The translations under genes were made by a program, and so were the position numbers. Below are positions 27,053 to 37,190 of a DNA stretch of 64,000 nt, piece after piece. Numbering within the stretch: the stretch's first letter is position 1; each line of letters begins with the position of its first letter. This DNA comes from Chloroflexota bacterium (GTDB lineage Bacteria > Chloroflexota > Dehalococcoidia > Lucifugimonadales > JACPQL01). The DNA lies in assembly GCA_016190445.1 (NCBI GenBank), contig JACPQL010000041.1:1-64000 (forward strand). Direction: 5' to 3'. The notes under the pieces were generated by a model. It had not been told where the DNA came from. It did not search any database and saw nothing but the letters and a program-made list of their open reading frames with translations.

Positions 27053-28129
27053 GTGGGTAGGATCAATGTAGCCATTATCGGCGTGGGGAACTGCGCTTCC
27101 TCGTTGGTGCAGGGCATCCAGAAGTACAGAGAAGCTCCTGAGGATGGCTTCATCCCAGGGCTGATGCACACGGTGCTGGGGGGCTATCACATTGGGGACA
27201 TCCAGTTTGTGGCAGCCTTCGATGTGGACAAGAACAAGGTGGGCAAGGACCTCTCGGAGGCCGTCTTTACCCGCCCTAACAACACCATCCAGTTCGCCGA
27301 GGTGCCGGAGGTGGGGGTGAAGGTGGAGCGGGGCATGACCCACGACGGCCTGGGCAAGTACCTGTCCCAGGTCATCGAGAAGGCGCCTGGCCCCACGGCG
27401 GATGTGGCCGGCATTCTTCGGGAGCGCAAGGTGGATGTGGTGGTGAACTACCTCCCCGTGGGCAGCGAGGAGGCCACCAAGTGGTATGTGGAGCAGGTGC
27501 TGAGCGCCGGATGCGCCCTGGTCAACTGCATCCCCGTCTTTATCGGCCGGGAGGCCTACTGGCAAAAGCGGTTCCGGGACCGCGGTCTTCCTATCATTGG
27601 TGATGACATCAAGTCCCAGGTGGGCGCCACCATAACCCACCGCGTGCTCACCAGGCTGTTCCAGGACCGGGCAGTAAAGCTGGAGCGGACCTACCAGCTC
27701 AACTTTGGTGGCAACACGGACTTCCTGAATATGCTGGAGCGCGAGCGTCTCCAGTCCAAGAAGGAGTCCAAGACCAACGCGGTGATCTCTCAACTCGATC
27801 ACGACATCGGGCCGGACAACATTCACATCGGCCCCAGCGACTACGTCCCCTGGCTCAGTGACAGGAAGTGGTGCTACATTCGTATGGAGGGGCGTACCTT
27901 CGGCGATGTGCCCCTGAACCTGGAGGCAAAGCTGGAGGTGTGGGACTCGCCCAACTCAGCGGGCGTGGTGGTGGACGCCATCCGCTGCTGCAAGTTAGCG
28001 CTGGACCGGGGGACAAGCGGTACCCTGGTGGGTCCTGCCGCCTACTTCATGAAGTCTCCGCCCATCCAGTACACCGACCAGGTGGCCCAATCCATGGTGG
28101 AGGCCTTTATACGGGGAGAGGAAGGGTAG
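27053..28129 (+). CDS. ino1: Inositol-3-phosphate synthase
   Basis: [86 protein letters not shown] start. Confidence 0.93.
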   Translation: MGRINVAIIGVGNCASSLVQGIQKYREAPEDGFIPGLMHTVLGGYHIGDIQFVAAFDVDKNKVGKDLSEAVFTRPNNTIQFAEVPEVGVKVERGMTHDGLGKYLSQVIEKAPGPTADVAGILRERKVDVVVNYLPVGSEEATKWYVEQVLSAGCALVNCIPVFIGREAYWQKRFRDRGLPIIGDDIKSQVGATITHRVLTRLFQDRAVKLERTYQLNFGGNTDFLNMLERERLQSKKESKTNAVISQLDHDIGPDNIHIGPSDYVPWLSDRKWCYIRMEGRTFGDVPLNLEAKLEVWDSPNSAGVVVDAIRCCKLALDRGTSGTLVGPAAYFMKSPPIQYTDQVAQSMVEAFIRGEEG

Positions 28130-28148
28130 GGGGCTGCGGCACATACCC

Positions 28149-29336
28149 ATGACTGACACTCGGGAGCAGCCTGGCAACGGCCACGCCGGCGCCAGCGGGC
28201 TGAAAGTGGCACTGGTATCCCCATACGACTATGCCTACCCAGGGGGCGTGTCTGCTCACGTCTCGAACCTGGCCACCCAGCTCATCAGGATGGGGCACAC
28301 CGTTAGGGTCTTGGCCCCAAGCTCCAGGCCCCCCAACTCCGATGACGGCGACTTCATCGCCTTGGGCCGGCCTGTGCCGGTGCCCAGCGGGGGGTCCGTC
28401 GCTCGCATCTCCCTCTCCTTCTGGCTGGAGCCCCGGGTGAAGGCGCTGTTGCGCCGGGAGGGGTTCGATATCATACATCTGCACGAACCCCTGGCGCCGG
28501 TGCTGCCTCTGACCATCTTGCACTGCTCCCAGACCGCAAATGTGGGCACCTTCCACGCCTTCCATGGCAGCAACCGGATGTACCGCTTCACCCACCGTGT
28601 CCTGAGGCGATGGTACCGCAAGCTGGACGGGCGCATCGCGGTCTCGCGGCCGGCCATGGAGTTCGTGAGCCGGTTCTTCCCCGGCGACTATCAGATCATA
28701 CCCAATGGCATAGATGTGTCCCGCTTTGCTGGTGACGCACCGCCCCGAAGGGAGTTCTGCGACGGCAAGACCAACATTCTTTTCGTGGGGAGAATGGAGA
28801 AACGCAAGGGTCTCAAGTACCTGCTGGGGGCGTTCAGCATCCTCAAGTGGCAGTTCCCTGACCTGCGGCTGCTGGTGGTAGGGCCCGGCAACCTGAACGC
28901 CGAGTGCCAGCGCATCATCAGCGAGCGGAACATTCGTGACGTGGTCATTGTAGGCGGGATCCCCTTCGCTGAGCTGCCCCGCTACTACCGTTCGGCGGAC
29001 ATCTTCTGCTCCCCGGCGGTAGGCAAGGAGAGCTTCGGCATTGTTCTGCTGGAGGCCATGGCGGCGGGCAAGCCCATCGTGGCCTCGCAGATTGAAGGGT
29101 ATGCCACCGTAATGGCCCACGGCCAGCAGGGGTACCTGGTGCCGCCGCGCAAGGAGGAGGCCTTGGCCGAGGCCCTGGCCTCACTGGTAAAGCAGCCGGA
29201 CCTGCGTATGGAGATGGGCGCCCGTGGCCGCGCCAGTGCCGAGGAGTACCGGTGGGATCGGGTGGCCGCCAGGGTGGCTGATTTCTACTACCGAGTCCTG
29301 GACCGCCGGCAGGCTACGGCGGGGTCGGGCCTCTAG
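28149..29336 (+). CDS. GT4 glycosyltransferase (PimA-like phosphatidylinositol mannosyltransferase candidate)
   Basis: KVALVSPYDYAYPGGVSAHVSNLATQLIRMGHTVRVLAP, FHAFHGSNRMYRF, FVGRMEKRKGLKYLL, SPAVGKESFGIVLLEAMAAGKPIVASQIEGY. Confidence 0.9.
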   Translation: MTDTREQPGNGHAGASGLKVALVSPYDYAYPGGVSAHVSNLATQLIRMGHTVRVLAPSSRPPNSDDGDFIALGRPVPVPSGGSVARISLSFWLEPRVKALLRREGFDIIHLHEPLAPVLPLTILHCSQTANVGTFHAFHGSNRMYRFTHRVLRRWYRKLDGRIAVSRPAMEFVSRFFPGDYQIIPNGIDVSRFAGDAPPRREFCDGKTNILFVGRMEKRKGLKYLLGAFSILKWQFPDLRLLVVGPGNLNAECQRIISERNIRDVVIVGGIPFAELPRYYRSADIFCSPAVGKESFGIVLLEAMAAGKPIVASQIEGYATVMAHGQQGYLVPPRKEEALAEALASLVKQPDLRMEMGARGRASAEEYRWDRVAARVADFYYRVLDRRQATAGSGL

Positions 29337-29343
29337 CCAGGCC

Positions 29344-29928
29344 ATGGCCCACCACCGCGCACGCATCCTTCTTACCCGCTATTTCAGCGGACCGGTAGCT
29401 CGCCTGCTGCTGGCCCTGCATGTGGGCCCCAACGCTGTCACTCTGCTGGGGCTGGCGCTGAGCGGCGCAGCCGCCTATCTCCTTGCCAATGGCCATCTGC
29501 TGGCGGGTGGTGCCGTTACCCTGGCAGGCGGCGCCCTGGATGCAGTGGACGGCACTCTGGCCCGCCTGGGAGGCCGTGCCTCCTCCTTTGGTGCCTTTCT
29601 GGACTCGGCCACAGACCGCCTTTCGGAAGCGGCGGTGCTTCTGGGCCTGCTGCTCTGGTATGCCAAGGAGACCTCGGCGACAGGGGTGGTCCTGGTCTAC
29701 CTGGCGCTGGTGTTGTCCTTCATGGTGAGCTATACCCGGGCGCGCGCCGAGGGGCTCGGCCTGCGGGCAGACGTCGGCGTCATGGACCGCGCCCTTCGCC
29801 TGTTGGTGATCGCACTGGGGCTGATGCTGGGCTTTCCAGAGGTGGCCCTGGGCATCGTAGCGGCGCTGTCTGCTTTGACTGCGGCCCAGCGGGCTGTCCA
29901 CGTGTGGCGAGGCACCCGCGGCGGGTGA
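29344..29928 (+). CDS. CDP-alcohol phosphatidyltransferase (probable phosphatidylinositol phosphate synthase)
   Basis: CDP-OH motif DAVDGTLARLGGRASSFGAFLDSATDRLSEA; several TMs; follows ino1 and GT4. Confidence 0.88.
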   Translation: MAHHRARILLTRYFSGPVARLLLALHVGPNAVTLLGLALSGAAAYLLANGHLLAGGAVTLAGGALDAVDGTLARLGGRASSFGAFLDSATDRLSEAAVLLGLLLWYAKETSATGVVLVYLALVLSFMVSYTRARAEGLGLRADVGVMDRALRLLVIALGLMLGFPEVALGIVAALSALTAAQRAVHVWRGTRGG

Positions 29929-29950
29929 GGAGCGGCCCTCTGCGCCCGCT

Positions 29951-31261
29951 TTATCTGTCCTCAGTGTCCTTGGGTGCCAAGATCTCTTCTTCACTAGCTG
30001 GCGGTGAAGCTACCCGGCTGACCCTGACCCGTTTGATCCGGCGGCCTATGGTGTTGATCACCTGTAGGCGCAGGCCGTCAGATACCACCTCATCGCCCGG
30101 GCTGGGGATTCTGCCCAACTCGTGGTAAACGAACCCTCCCACGGTGTCGAATCCCTCGCCGGAGATGCCGGTGGCGAAGGTGGCGTTCAGGTCGTCCAGA
30201 CTCGTCCGCGCATCCATCACCGCCTCGCAGTGGCTGACCAGCTCCACGTCCGGCTCCGCCACTTCGAACTCGTCGGCCAGCTCCCCGACTATCTCCTCGA
30301 GGAGGTCCTCAATGGTCACCAGCCCGGCGGTGCCTCCGTACTCATCCACCACCACGGCAATGTGAACCCGATGCTCTCGCATGTCCTGGAGAAGCTGGTC
30401 CGCCCGTTTGGACTCGGGAATAAAGTAGGGAGGCCGAGCCAGCTCCCGCAGGCTCGGCCCGGGACTGTTCCCAGTGGTAACGGCTCGGACCAGGTCCCGG
30501 GCATGCACAATGCCAACCACGCTGTCAATTGTCCCCTCATAGATTGGGATGCGGCTGTGACCACCCTCCTGCATCATGGCGACCACCGACTCCACCGAGC
30601 TATCAGCGTCGGCCGCCATGATGTCCACGCGGGGCACCATGATCTCCCTGACGGTGGTTTTCTCCAGCCCCAAGATGGCCCGTATCATGCGGCGCTCCGC
30701 CTGATCCAGGGGCTCCTCGGTGACCACCACGGGCAGCGCCTCGTCTTCGGGGGCGCCGCTGGCATCGAGGGCAGGCGGCGCCACGGGCCTGATCACTAGG
30801 TGAGCCAGACGCCGCCCAAGCCCCACCAGCCTGGACAGCCATGCGAACGGCCACAGCAGCACCAGGGCCAGCAGTGCCAGGCGGGAAAGGGCGGCCAGAG
30901 AGGCCAGGCGCTCCTCAACGCTCCGGGCCACGCCGCGGAGCAGGGCCAGGAATGCCCACACCCCCACGGCAGCCAGGGCCACTACAACCCAACGGGACGC
31001 CGCCGAAGCCAGGGCCACCGCTGAGACGGTGGTGGCCACCGCCGATGCCATGCGGAGGACCGCGGCGGTGTCGGAGTAGACGCCGAGACGGGGTCTCAGA
31101 TACCTCAATGCCTGACCGCCAAACCCATCGGTCGGCTTGGGGTCTAGGAATGGCTCTCGCCGCAACAGGTTCAGCCCCGCCTCCAGGAATGCTGTCAAGA
31201 GGAACAGAAGGAGGGCAAGGAAGAGTACTACTGCGGCAGGCGTACTATCGCTCTCTAACAA
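29951..31261 (-). CDS. Hemolysin/CorC-type CNNM family protein (CBS pair, transporter-associated C-terminal domain)
   Basis: VREIMVPRVDIMAADADSSVESVVAMMQEGGHSRIPIYEGTIDSVVGIVHARDL, VVVDEYGGTAGLVTIEDLLEEIVGEL. Confidence 0.93.
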   Translation of the reverse strand: MLESDSTPAAVVLFLALLLFLLTAFLEAGLNLLRREPFLDPKPTDGFGGQALRYLRPRLGVYSDTAAVLRMASAVATTVSAVALASAASRWVVVALAAVGVWAFLALLRGVARSVEERLASLAALSRLALLALVLLWPFAWLSRLVGLGRRLAHLVIRPVAPPALDASGAPEDEALPVVVTEEPLDQAERRMIRAILGLEKTTVREIMVPRVDIMAADADSSVESVVAMMQEGGHSRIPIYEGTIDSVVGIVHARDLVRAVTTGNSPGPSLRELARPPYFIPESKRADQLLQDMREHRVHIAVVVDEYGGTAGLVTIEDLLEEIVGELADEFEVAEPDVELVSHCEAVMDARTSLDDLNATFATGISGEGFDTVGGFVYHELGRIPSPGDEVVSDGLRLQVINTIGRRIKRVRVSRVASPPASEEEILAPKDTEDR

Positions 31262-31305
31262 CTTTTCTCACCCCCGCGCGTCACAAGAGCGTGGGGTCTG
31301 CCTCC

Positions 31306-32661
31306 TCAAGGAGGAGCAGGCACACGGCGCACTCTCCGCGCCGGGACGCCCACGACCAGGTAACCGGGGGGAACGTCTTTCGTCACCACGGAGCCGGCAC
31401 CGGTCCTGGCCCGCGCCCCCACCCTGACCGGCGCCACCAGCAGGGAGTCGCTGCCGATGAACGCCCCCTCTTCGATGATGGTCTGGTGCTTGGCAACGCC
31501 GTCGTAGTTGCAGGTGATGGTACCGGCGCCGATGTTGACCCCTGGCCCCACGGTAGCATCCCCAATATAGCTGAAGTGGCCCATGTGGGTGCCCCGGCCC
31601 AGGCGGCTGTTCTTCACCTCGGCGTAGTTGCCCAGGTGGACCCCTGACTCCAGGTAGGCGCCGGGCCGCAGATGGCTGTAGGGGCCCACGTGCACCCCAT
31701 CCTCCAGGACAGCCTCCTCCAGAGTGGAGGCGTCCACCTGGCACCCCCTCCCCACCACGCTGTCCCGGATGGTGGCGTTGGGCCCGATGCGGCACTCCTC
31801 GCCGATGCGGCTGCTGCCGGAGACGGCCGTATTGGGCAGGATGACGGTATCCTGGCCCAACTGTACCTCGGCACCGATGTACGTGGTCTCAGGGTCAAGC
31901 ATGGTCACGCCGTCCCGCATCCACCTCTGGCGCAGCCGGCGCTGCATCGCCTGCTCCGCCACCGCAAGCTGGGCGCGGTCGTTCACTCCCATGACCTCCA
32001 GGGGCTCCTCCGGCTCCACCGTCTCTATCCTGGCGCCTTCCTGGCGCGCCAGGGCCACGAGGTCGGTCAGGTATACCTCACCGTTGTTGCGTGTCTCAAG
32101 GCGAGGCAAGTGGGCCCAGAGCCAGGGAGCGAAGAAACAGTAGATTGCTGAGTTGATCTCTGAGATGCTCCTGACCTCCTCCCCGGCCTCTGCCTCCTCC
32201 ACAATGGCCACCACCCGGCCGCTGGCGTCGCGCAGGATGCGCCCCATGCCATCCGTGGGGCACCGGGATGACGTGACCAGGGTTATGGTGGCACCCGACG
32301 CCGAATGGCGCTCCAGAAGGGCGCGCAGAGTGGCTGAGGAGATGAGGGGACAATCAGCGCCCATGGCCAGCACGGCGTCTGTGCTGGTACCCAGCGCGGG
32401 CGCTGCCTGGGCCATGGCATCGCCGGTGCCCCGGGGTCGGGGCTGCTCCACCAGCTCCACCGCATCCCCCAGGGCCGCCTTCAGAGCGGTGGCGTGAGGC
32501 GGGACCACCAACAGAAGCCGGGCAGGACCGGTCTCTCGCACCGCGTCCACCACATGGCGGACCATCTCTTTGCCCGCCACCTGATGGAGTACCTTGGGGA
32601 GCCGCGACTTCATGCGGACTCCTCGCCCCGCCGCAAGCACCACTGCTGACCACGCACTCAT
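31306..32661 (-). CDS. glmU: Bifunctional UDP-GlcNAc pyrophosphorylase / glucosamine-1-phosphate acetyltransferase
   Basis: VVLAAGRGVRMKSRLPKVLHQVAGKEMV plus left-handed beta-helix hexapeptides and GAGTITCNYDG. Start at MSAWSAVV. Confidence 0.95.
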   Translation of the reverse strand: MSAWSAVVLAAGRGVRMKSRLPKVLHQVAGKEMVRHVVDAVRETGPARLLLVVPPHATALKAALGDAVELVEQPRPRGTGDAMAQAAPALGTSTDAVLAMGADCPLISSATLRALLERHSASGATITLVTSSRCPTDGMGRILRDASGRVVAIVEEAEAGEEVRSISEINSAIYCFFAPWLWAHLPRLETRNNGEVYLTDLVALARQEGARIETVEPEEPLEVMGVNDRAQLAVAEQAMQRRLRQRWMRDGVTMLDPETTYIGAEVQLGQDTVILPNTAVSGSSRIGEECRIGPNATIRDSVVGRGCQVDASTLEEAVLEDGVHVGPYSHLRPGAYLESGVHLGNYAEVKNSRLGRGTHMGHFSYIGDATVGPGVNIGAGTITCNYDGVAKHQTIIEEGAFIGSDSLLVAPVRVGARARTGAGSVVTKDVPPGYLVVGVPARRVRRVPAPP

Positions 32662-32847
32662 GTCTGCTCCAGAAGAGAGGCAACCGCTTCGCCTGGCGGC
32701 CACAGCGGCCTGCGCACTGTGCAAAGCGTCAGGTCGCCAACTGTTGGCTTCGTAGCCACGTAACCAGCCAATATGCATGATACGGAAGGCAAAACCTGGC
32801 TGTCAACCGAAAATGGCGCCCCGCCCTGGGTGGCAAGGCGATGCCCA

Positions 32848-32856
32848 TGCTATAAT
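32848..32856 (+). promoter_or_regulatory. Extended -10 TGCTATAAT upstream of tRNA-Ser
   Basis: Exact TGCTATAAT, 10 nt before the tRNA 5' end. Confidence 0.65.
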
Positions 32857-32866
32857 CGGAGGTTGC

Positions 32867-32956
32867 GGAGAGGTGGCCGAGAGGCTGATGGCGCCGCTCT
32901 CGAAAAGCGGTACCGGGGCAACCCGGTCGTGGGTTCAAATCCCACCCTCTCCGCCA
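32867..32956 (+). tRNA. tRNA-Ser(CGA)
   Basis: Acceptor GGAGAGG/CCTCTCC, anticodon arm CCGCT-CTCGAAA-AGCGG, long variable arm, TTCAAAT T-loop, encoded CCA. Confidence 0.95.
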
Positions 32957-33136
32957 CCAGGGCTTGCCCCGACATGTCGGGGGACCCGCGCTTCGCCTGC
33001 GCAACTTTCAGAAAGGTGTCGGTGCTCACAGCAGGAGGCGCGGACGAAGGAGCGCAGCGCCAGGTCCCATGTGGCTGTCACGGGCCTCCTCTGATAGAGG
33101 GCCCGGTGAGCGTGGGTCTGGGCGAGCCCAGACGCT

Positions 33137-33225
33137 GGAGAGGTGCTGGAGTGGCCTAACAGGCGCGCCTGGAGAGCGCGTAGGGGCTTTGCCCCTCGCG
33201 GGTTCGAATCCCGCCCTCTCCGCCA
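33137..33225 (+). tRNA. tRNA-Ser(GGA)
   Basis: Acceptor GGAGAGG/CCTCTCC, anticodon arm CGCGC-CTGGAGA-GCGCG, long variable arm, TTCGAAT, encoded CCA. Confidence 0.95.
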
Positions 33226-33376
33226 GCAGGGCTCGGCCCTGCACCCGGGCTGGGCGGAGGCGGACTTCGGGGAACACGCCGATGCCAACGGCGGGATGCG
33301 CCGGCTGCTTGGTTCCAGGACCCAGGCGACTCAACACTCTTTTCCCGCGCCCAGCGCGGTGCTACACTCCCACTCT

Positions 33377-34492
33377 ATGTCAGACCTTTCATACTGGGTG
33401 GCCTTCGCCCGAATCCCCAGCGTGGGGCGGGTGCGGTTCGGCCTTCTGGAGCAGAAGTTCGGCTCCCTGGAGGCCGCGTGGCAGGCGTCTGCCCGGGAGC
33501 TGGAGAGCGCCGGGCTGGACCGCCACGCCATCTCTGCCATTACCTGGGGCCGCTCCCACATCTCGCCACAAGAAGAGATAGAACGGATGGAGCGCGCTGG
33601 GGTGCGGGCCATCACCTGGCGCGACGAGGGCTATCCCCCGCTCCTGCGCGAGATATACGACCTGCCGCCGGTGCTCTTCATCAAGGGGGGGCTGCTGCCG
33701 GAGGACCGGCGCTCTGTGGCCGTGGTGGGCACGCGCAACGCCACCGCCTATGGCCGGGAGGCAGCTACCTACCTGGCCGGGGACCTGGCCAGGAACGGCG
33801 TGACCATAGTCAGCGGACTGGCCCGTGGCATTGACGCGGTGGCGCACCGGGCCGCACTGGAGGCGGGCGGGCGCACCATCGCCGTGGTGGCCTCCGGTCT
33901 GGACATGGTCTACCCCCCTGAACACACGGGCCTGGCCCAGCAGGTAGCCGAGCAGGGGGCCCTGGTGAGTGAGTACCCCCTGGGGACGCGGCCCGAGGCC
34001 AGGCACTTTCCCCGTCGCAACCGCCTGCTCAGCGGCATGACCCTGGGCACGCTGGTGATAGAGGCCCCGGAGAAGAGCGGGGCCCTGTGGACGGTGCGCC
34101 ACGCCCTGGAGCAGAACCGGGAGGTCTTCTGTGTCCCCGGCAGCGTCTTCTCCCCCGCCAGCCGGGCCACCAACTTGCTGATCCAGGAGGGGGCCAAGCT
34201 GGTGCTGGACTTCAAAGATGTCCTGGAGGAGCTGAACCTGAGCGCGGTGACGCAGCAGATGGAGCTGCCAGGCCTGCTGGTGCCTGAGGGGGACACTGAG
34301 GCGAAGGTGTTGCAGTGCCTGGGGTACGAGCCCATTCACATAGACGATGTGGGGCGCCGCTCCGGGCTTCCCATAGCCGCGGTGAGCAGCACCCTGGCCA
34401 TGATGGAGATCAAGGGACTGGTGCGCTCGGTGGGCGCCATGAATTTTGTTCGCACCCGGGAGGCTGCTGCCGGGTATGCGGCTGTGGAGTGA
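33377..34492 (+). CDS. dprA: DNA-processing protein DprA
   Basis: SVAVVGTRNATAYGREAATYLAGDLARNGVTIVSGLARGIDAVAHRAALEAGGRTIAVVASGLDMVYPPEH, PRRNRLLSGM. Confidence 0.95.
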   Translation: MSDLSYWVAFARIPSVGRVRFGLLEQKFGSLEAAWQASARELESAGLDRHAISAITWGRSHISPQEEIERMERAGVRAITWRDEGYPPLLREIYDLPPVLFIKGGLLPEDRRSVAVVGTRNATAYGREAATYLAGDLARNGVTIVSGLARGIDAVAHRAALEAGGRTIAVVASGLDMVYPPEHTGLAQQVAEQGALVSEYPLGTRPEARHFPRRNRLLSGMTLGTLVIEAPEKSGALWTVRHALEQNREVFCVPGSVFSPASRATNLLIQEGAKLVLDFKDVLEELNLSAVTQQMELPGLLVPEGDTEAKVLQCLGYEPIHIDDVGRRSGLPIAAVSSTLAMMEIKGLVRSVGAMNFVRTREAAAGYAAVE

Positions 34493-36639
34493 TGTCAACC
34501 ATGCCTCGTGGAGAAAAACGCCTGGTCGTAGTGGAGTCCCCAGCCAAAGCGCGGACCGTAGGGCGCTTTCTAGGGGGCAACTATCTTGTAAAAGCCTCCT
34601 TGGGCCACGTCCGTGACCTCCCCAAGGGGAAGCTGGGGGTGGAGATCACCGATGGGTTCACGCCCGAGTACGCAGTCCTCAAAGAAAAGCAGTCCGTCAT
34701 ATCGGACCTGAAGAAGAGTTCGCGGGAGGTGGCCTCTGTGTACCTGGCCACCGACCCGGACCGGGAGGGTGAGGCCATCTCCTGGCACCTGAAAGAGGCA
34801 GTGGGATGGAAGACCCTGCCGGTGCACCGGGTGGTCTTCCACGAGATCACCCAGGGCGCTATCCAGGAGGCGTTCCGCAACCCCAGAGACATAGATATGC
34901 GGCTGGTGAACGCCCAGCAGGCGCGGCGGATCCTGGACCGGCTGGTGGGCTACCAGCTCAGCCCCTTGCTGTGGCGGAAGGTACAGCGGGGCCTCTCGGC
35001 GGGCAGGGTACAGTCGGTGGCGGTGCGCCTGGTGGTGGACCGGGAGCGGGCCATAAGAGAGTTCGTTCCCGTGGAGTACTGGAGCATCGAGGCCACGCTG
35101 GCCAAGCACGGCCAGCAGCCGCCGCAGCCATTCGTCGCCGCTCTCTACTCCATTCGGGGCCAGAAGGGCAAGCTGCGCATCTCGGACGACTCCCAAGCGT
35201 CCACCATCGTCGCCGACCTGGAGGGGGCCTCGTACAGGGTACAGGAGGTCTCCCACAAGGAGGTGCGCCGCCGCCCCGCTCCGCCCTTCATCACCAGCAC
35301 CCTCCAGCAGGAGGCGTGGCGCAAGCTGCGCATGCCCGCTCGCAGGACCATGGCCATTGCCCAGCAGCTCTACGAGGGGCTGCCCCTGGGGGCGGAGGGC
35401 GATGTCGGCCTTATCACCTACATGCGCACCGACTCCACCCACGTGGCCGCGTCGGCCCTGCGGGAGACGCAGGCCTACATCCGGCAGAGGTTCGGCGAGC
35501 CCTATACTCCAAAGATACCCCGCCAGTACACCAAGAAGGTCAAAGGCGCCCAGGAGGCCCACGAGGCCATCAGGCCCACCGCCATAGCCAGGGAGCCCTC
35601 GGCGGTGCGCCCCCACCTGTCGCTGGAGCAGTACCGGCTGTACGAGCTGGTCTGGAGCCGCATGGTGGCCAGCCAGATGTCCGACGCCGTTCTCGACGCA
35701 ACCCAGGTGGACGTGGACGTGCCGGGGCGCTCGGGCACGATCTACCTGTTCCGCGCCAGCGGCTCGGTCCTCCGCTTCCCCGGCTTCCTGGCCCTGTACC
35801 GCGAAGGGCGGGATGAGGACAAAGAAGAGGAGGACGGCGCTCCTCTTCCAGAGCTGGCAAAGAGTGACGCCCTGGACTGCCTGGGGCTGAAGCCAGAGCA
35901 GCACTTCACCCAGCCGCCGTCGCGCTACACCGAGGCGACGCTGATCAAGGCGCTGGAGGAGAGGGGCATCGGCAGGCCAAGCACCTACGCCCCCATCCTG
36001 GCGACCATCGTGGAGCGCAGCTACATCATCCGGGAGCGAGGCCGCCTGGCGCCAACAGCCCTGGGGGAGGTGGTCAGCGACCAGCTTTCCGCCCACTTCC
36101 CAGAGATCATGGACCCCGACTTCACCGCCCAGATGGAGGAGCACCTGGACGAGATCGCTCGCGGGGAGCGCCAGTGGGTGCCGGTGCTCAAGGAGTTCTA
36201 CGGGCCCTTCTCCCAGGCCCTGGCCCTGGCCCAGGAGCAGATGCCCCGGGTGCGGGTGGAGGAGCCCACCGACGAGGTGTGCGAGCAGTGCGGGCGCCCG
36301 ATGGTGGTGAAGACGGGGCGCTTCGGCAGGTTCCTCTCGTGCAGCGGCTTCCCGGAGTGCCGGAACAGCCGGCCCCTGCTCCAGAAGACGGGGGTGGCGT
36401 GCCCTCGCTGCGGCGGCGACCTGGTGCAGCGCCGGGGGAAAAAGGGAAAGGGCCGGACCTTCTACGGCTGTTCCAACTACCCCACCTGCGACTTTGCCGT
36501 GGGCCAGCGGCCCCTGCTCGACCCATGCCCTCAGTGCGGTGGGCTGCTGGTGGCCTTGGGGCGCGGCGCCGCCCGCTGCACCCAGTGCGCCTTCCGCGGC
36601 CCCGTGCCGGAGCGGGAAGCGGTGGAGACGGGGGCATAG
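34492..36639 (+). CDS. topA: DNA topoisomerase I with C-terminal zinc fingers
   Basis: RLVVVESPAKARTVGRFLG, LATDPDREGEAISWHL, GLSAGRVQSVAVRLVVDRE, GLITYMRTDSTHVA; C4 Zn motifs. Confidence 0.96.
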   Translation: MSTMPRGEKRLVVVESPAKARTVGRFLGGNYLVKASLGHVRDLPKGKLGVEITDGFTPEYAVLKEKQSVISDLKKSSREVASVYLATDPDREGEAISWHLKEAVGWKTLPVHRVVFHEITQGAIQEAFRNPRDIDMRLVNAQQARRILDRLVGYQLSPLLWRKVQRGLSAGRVQSVAVRLVVDRERAIREFVPVEYWSIEATLAKHGQQPPQPFVAALYSIRGQKGKLRISDDSQASTIVADLEGASYRVQEVSHKEVRRRPAPPFITSTLQQEAWRKLRMPARRTMAIAQQLYEGLPLGAEGDVGLITYMRTDSTHVAASALRETQAYIRQRFGEPYTPKIPRQYTKKVKGAQEAHEAIRPTAIAREPSAVRPHLSLEQYRLYELVWSRMVASQMSDAVLDATQVDVDVPGRSGTIYLFRASGSVLRFPGFLALYREGRDEDKEEEDGAPLPELAKSDALDCLGLKPEQHFTQPPSRYTEATLIKALEERGIGRPSTYAPILATIVERSYIIRERGRLAPTALGEVVSDQLSAHFPEIMDPDFTAQMEEHLDEIARGERQWVPVLKEFYGPFSQALALAQEQMPRVRVEEPTDEVCEQCGRPMVVKTGRFGRFLSCSGFPECRNSRPLLQKTGVACPRCGGDLVQRRGKKGKGRTFYGCSNYPTCDFAVGQRPLLDPCPQCGGLLVALGRGAARCTQCAFRGPVPEREAVETGA

Positions 36640-36718
36640 GCGGTCGCCCGAAGGTTGCACGGACCCGTACAGGTGAAAGGAGGCGCCCAAGTGTGCGGAG
36701 GCAGGGCGTCGCCTCATG

Positions 36719-36724
36719 TATAAT
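36719..36724 (+). promoter_or_regulatory. Candidate -10 (TATAAT) for the hypothetical cassette
   Basis: Perfect TATAAT 56 bp upstream of GTG 36780; no clear -35. Confidence 0.4.
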
Positions 36725-36779
36725 GAGCACACGAGGTCGTGAATGAAGCCTAGGCGAGGCCCCCGAAAGGTCGTGAAGC

Positions 36780-37190
36780 GTGACTCAGCAAAAGCCGAAC
36801 CGCGAACAGAGACGGCATCCTAGCCGCGCTGCTGAGCAATTGCCATCACAGATACAGGTCAGCTACATCAACCGCACCGTCTCCCCTGTGCTCCACGCCG
36901 ACGGCGTGTTCGGTGGTCTGACACCACATGGGTTGCTCTATATGGCGTTTTTTTCCGAGCATGCTAAGATTCCCGATAGTGCACAATTGGCCGTGGATAA
37001 GGTGGCCCGGAAAATCAGGCCGGTGCCCCAACCCGATACAGAGTGGGTACGGGAGGTGGGGACGGAAATCATCATGGGTTTGGATCTCGCCCGCTCCTTC
37101 CGGAAATGGCTAGATGACAAGATCAAGCTGATTGAGCAGAATGAGCCAGCCAATACCTTCACTGTAGTCGAAGAGCAACAGCCGTCATGA
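36780..37190 (+). CDS. Hypothetical protein (cassette gene 1), possibly DUF3467-like
   Basis: ORF with GAAAGG before GTG; IQVSYINRTVSPVLHADGVFGGLTPHGLLYMAFFSEHAKIPD...; stop overlaps next ATG (ATGA). Confidence 0.7.
   Translation: MTQQKPNREQRRHPSRAAEQLPSQIQVSYINRTVSPVLHADGVFGGLTPHGLLYMAFFSEHAKIPDSAQLAVDKVARKIRPVPQPDTEWVREVGTEIIMGLDLARSFRKWLDDKIKLIEQNEPANTFTVVEEQQPS

Noticed and set aside
33143-33376. N-terminal extension of DprA ORF
   Set aside because: Overlaps tRNA-Ser(GGA); real start is ATG 33377.
34570-36732. 720-aa - strand ORF opposite topA
   Set aside because: Antisense to a clear topA; low-complexity H/G/A/R composition typical of GC-rich antisense frames.
36640-36780. Structured ncRNA (SRP/6S/RNase P-like) upstream of the hypothetical cassette
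   Set aside because: No conserved motifs of these RNAs found; promoter/leader explanation is simpler.
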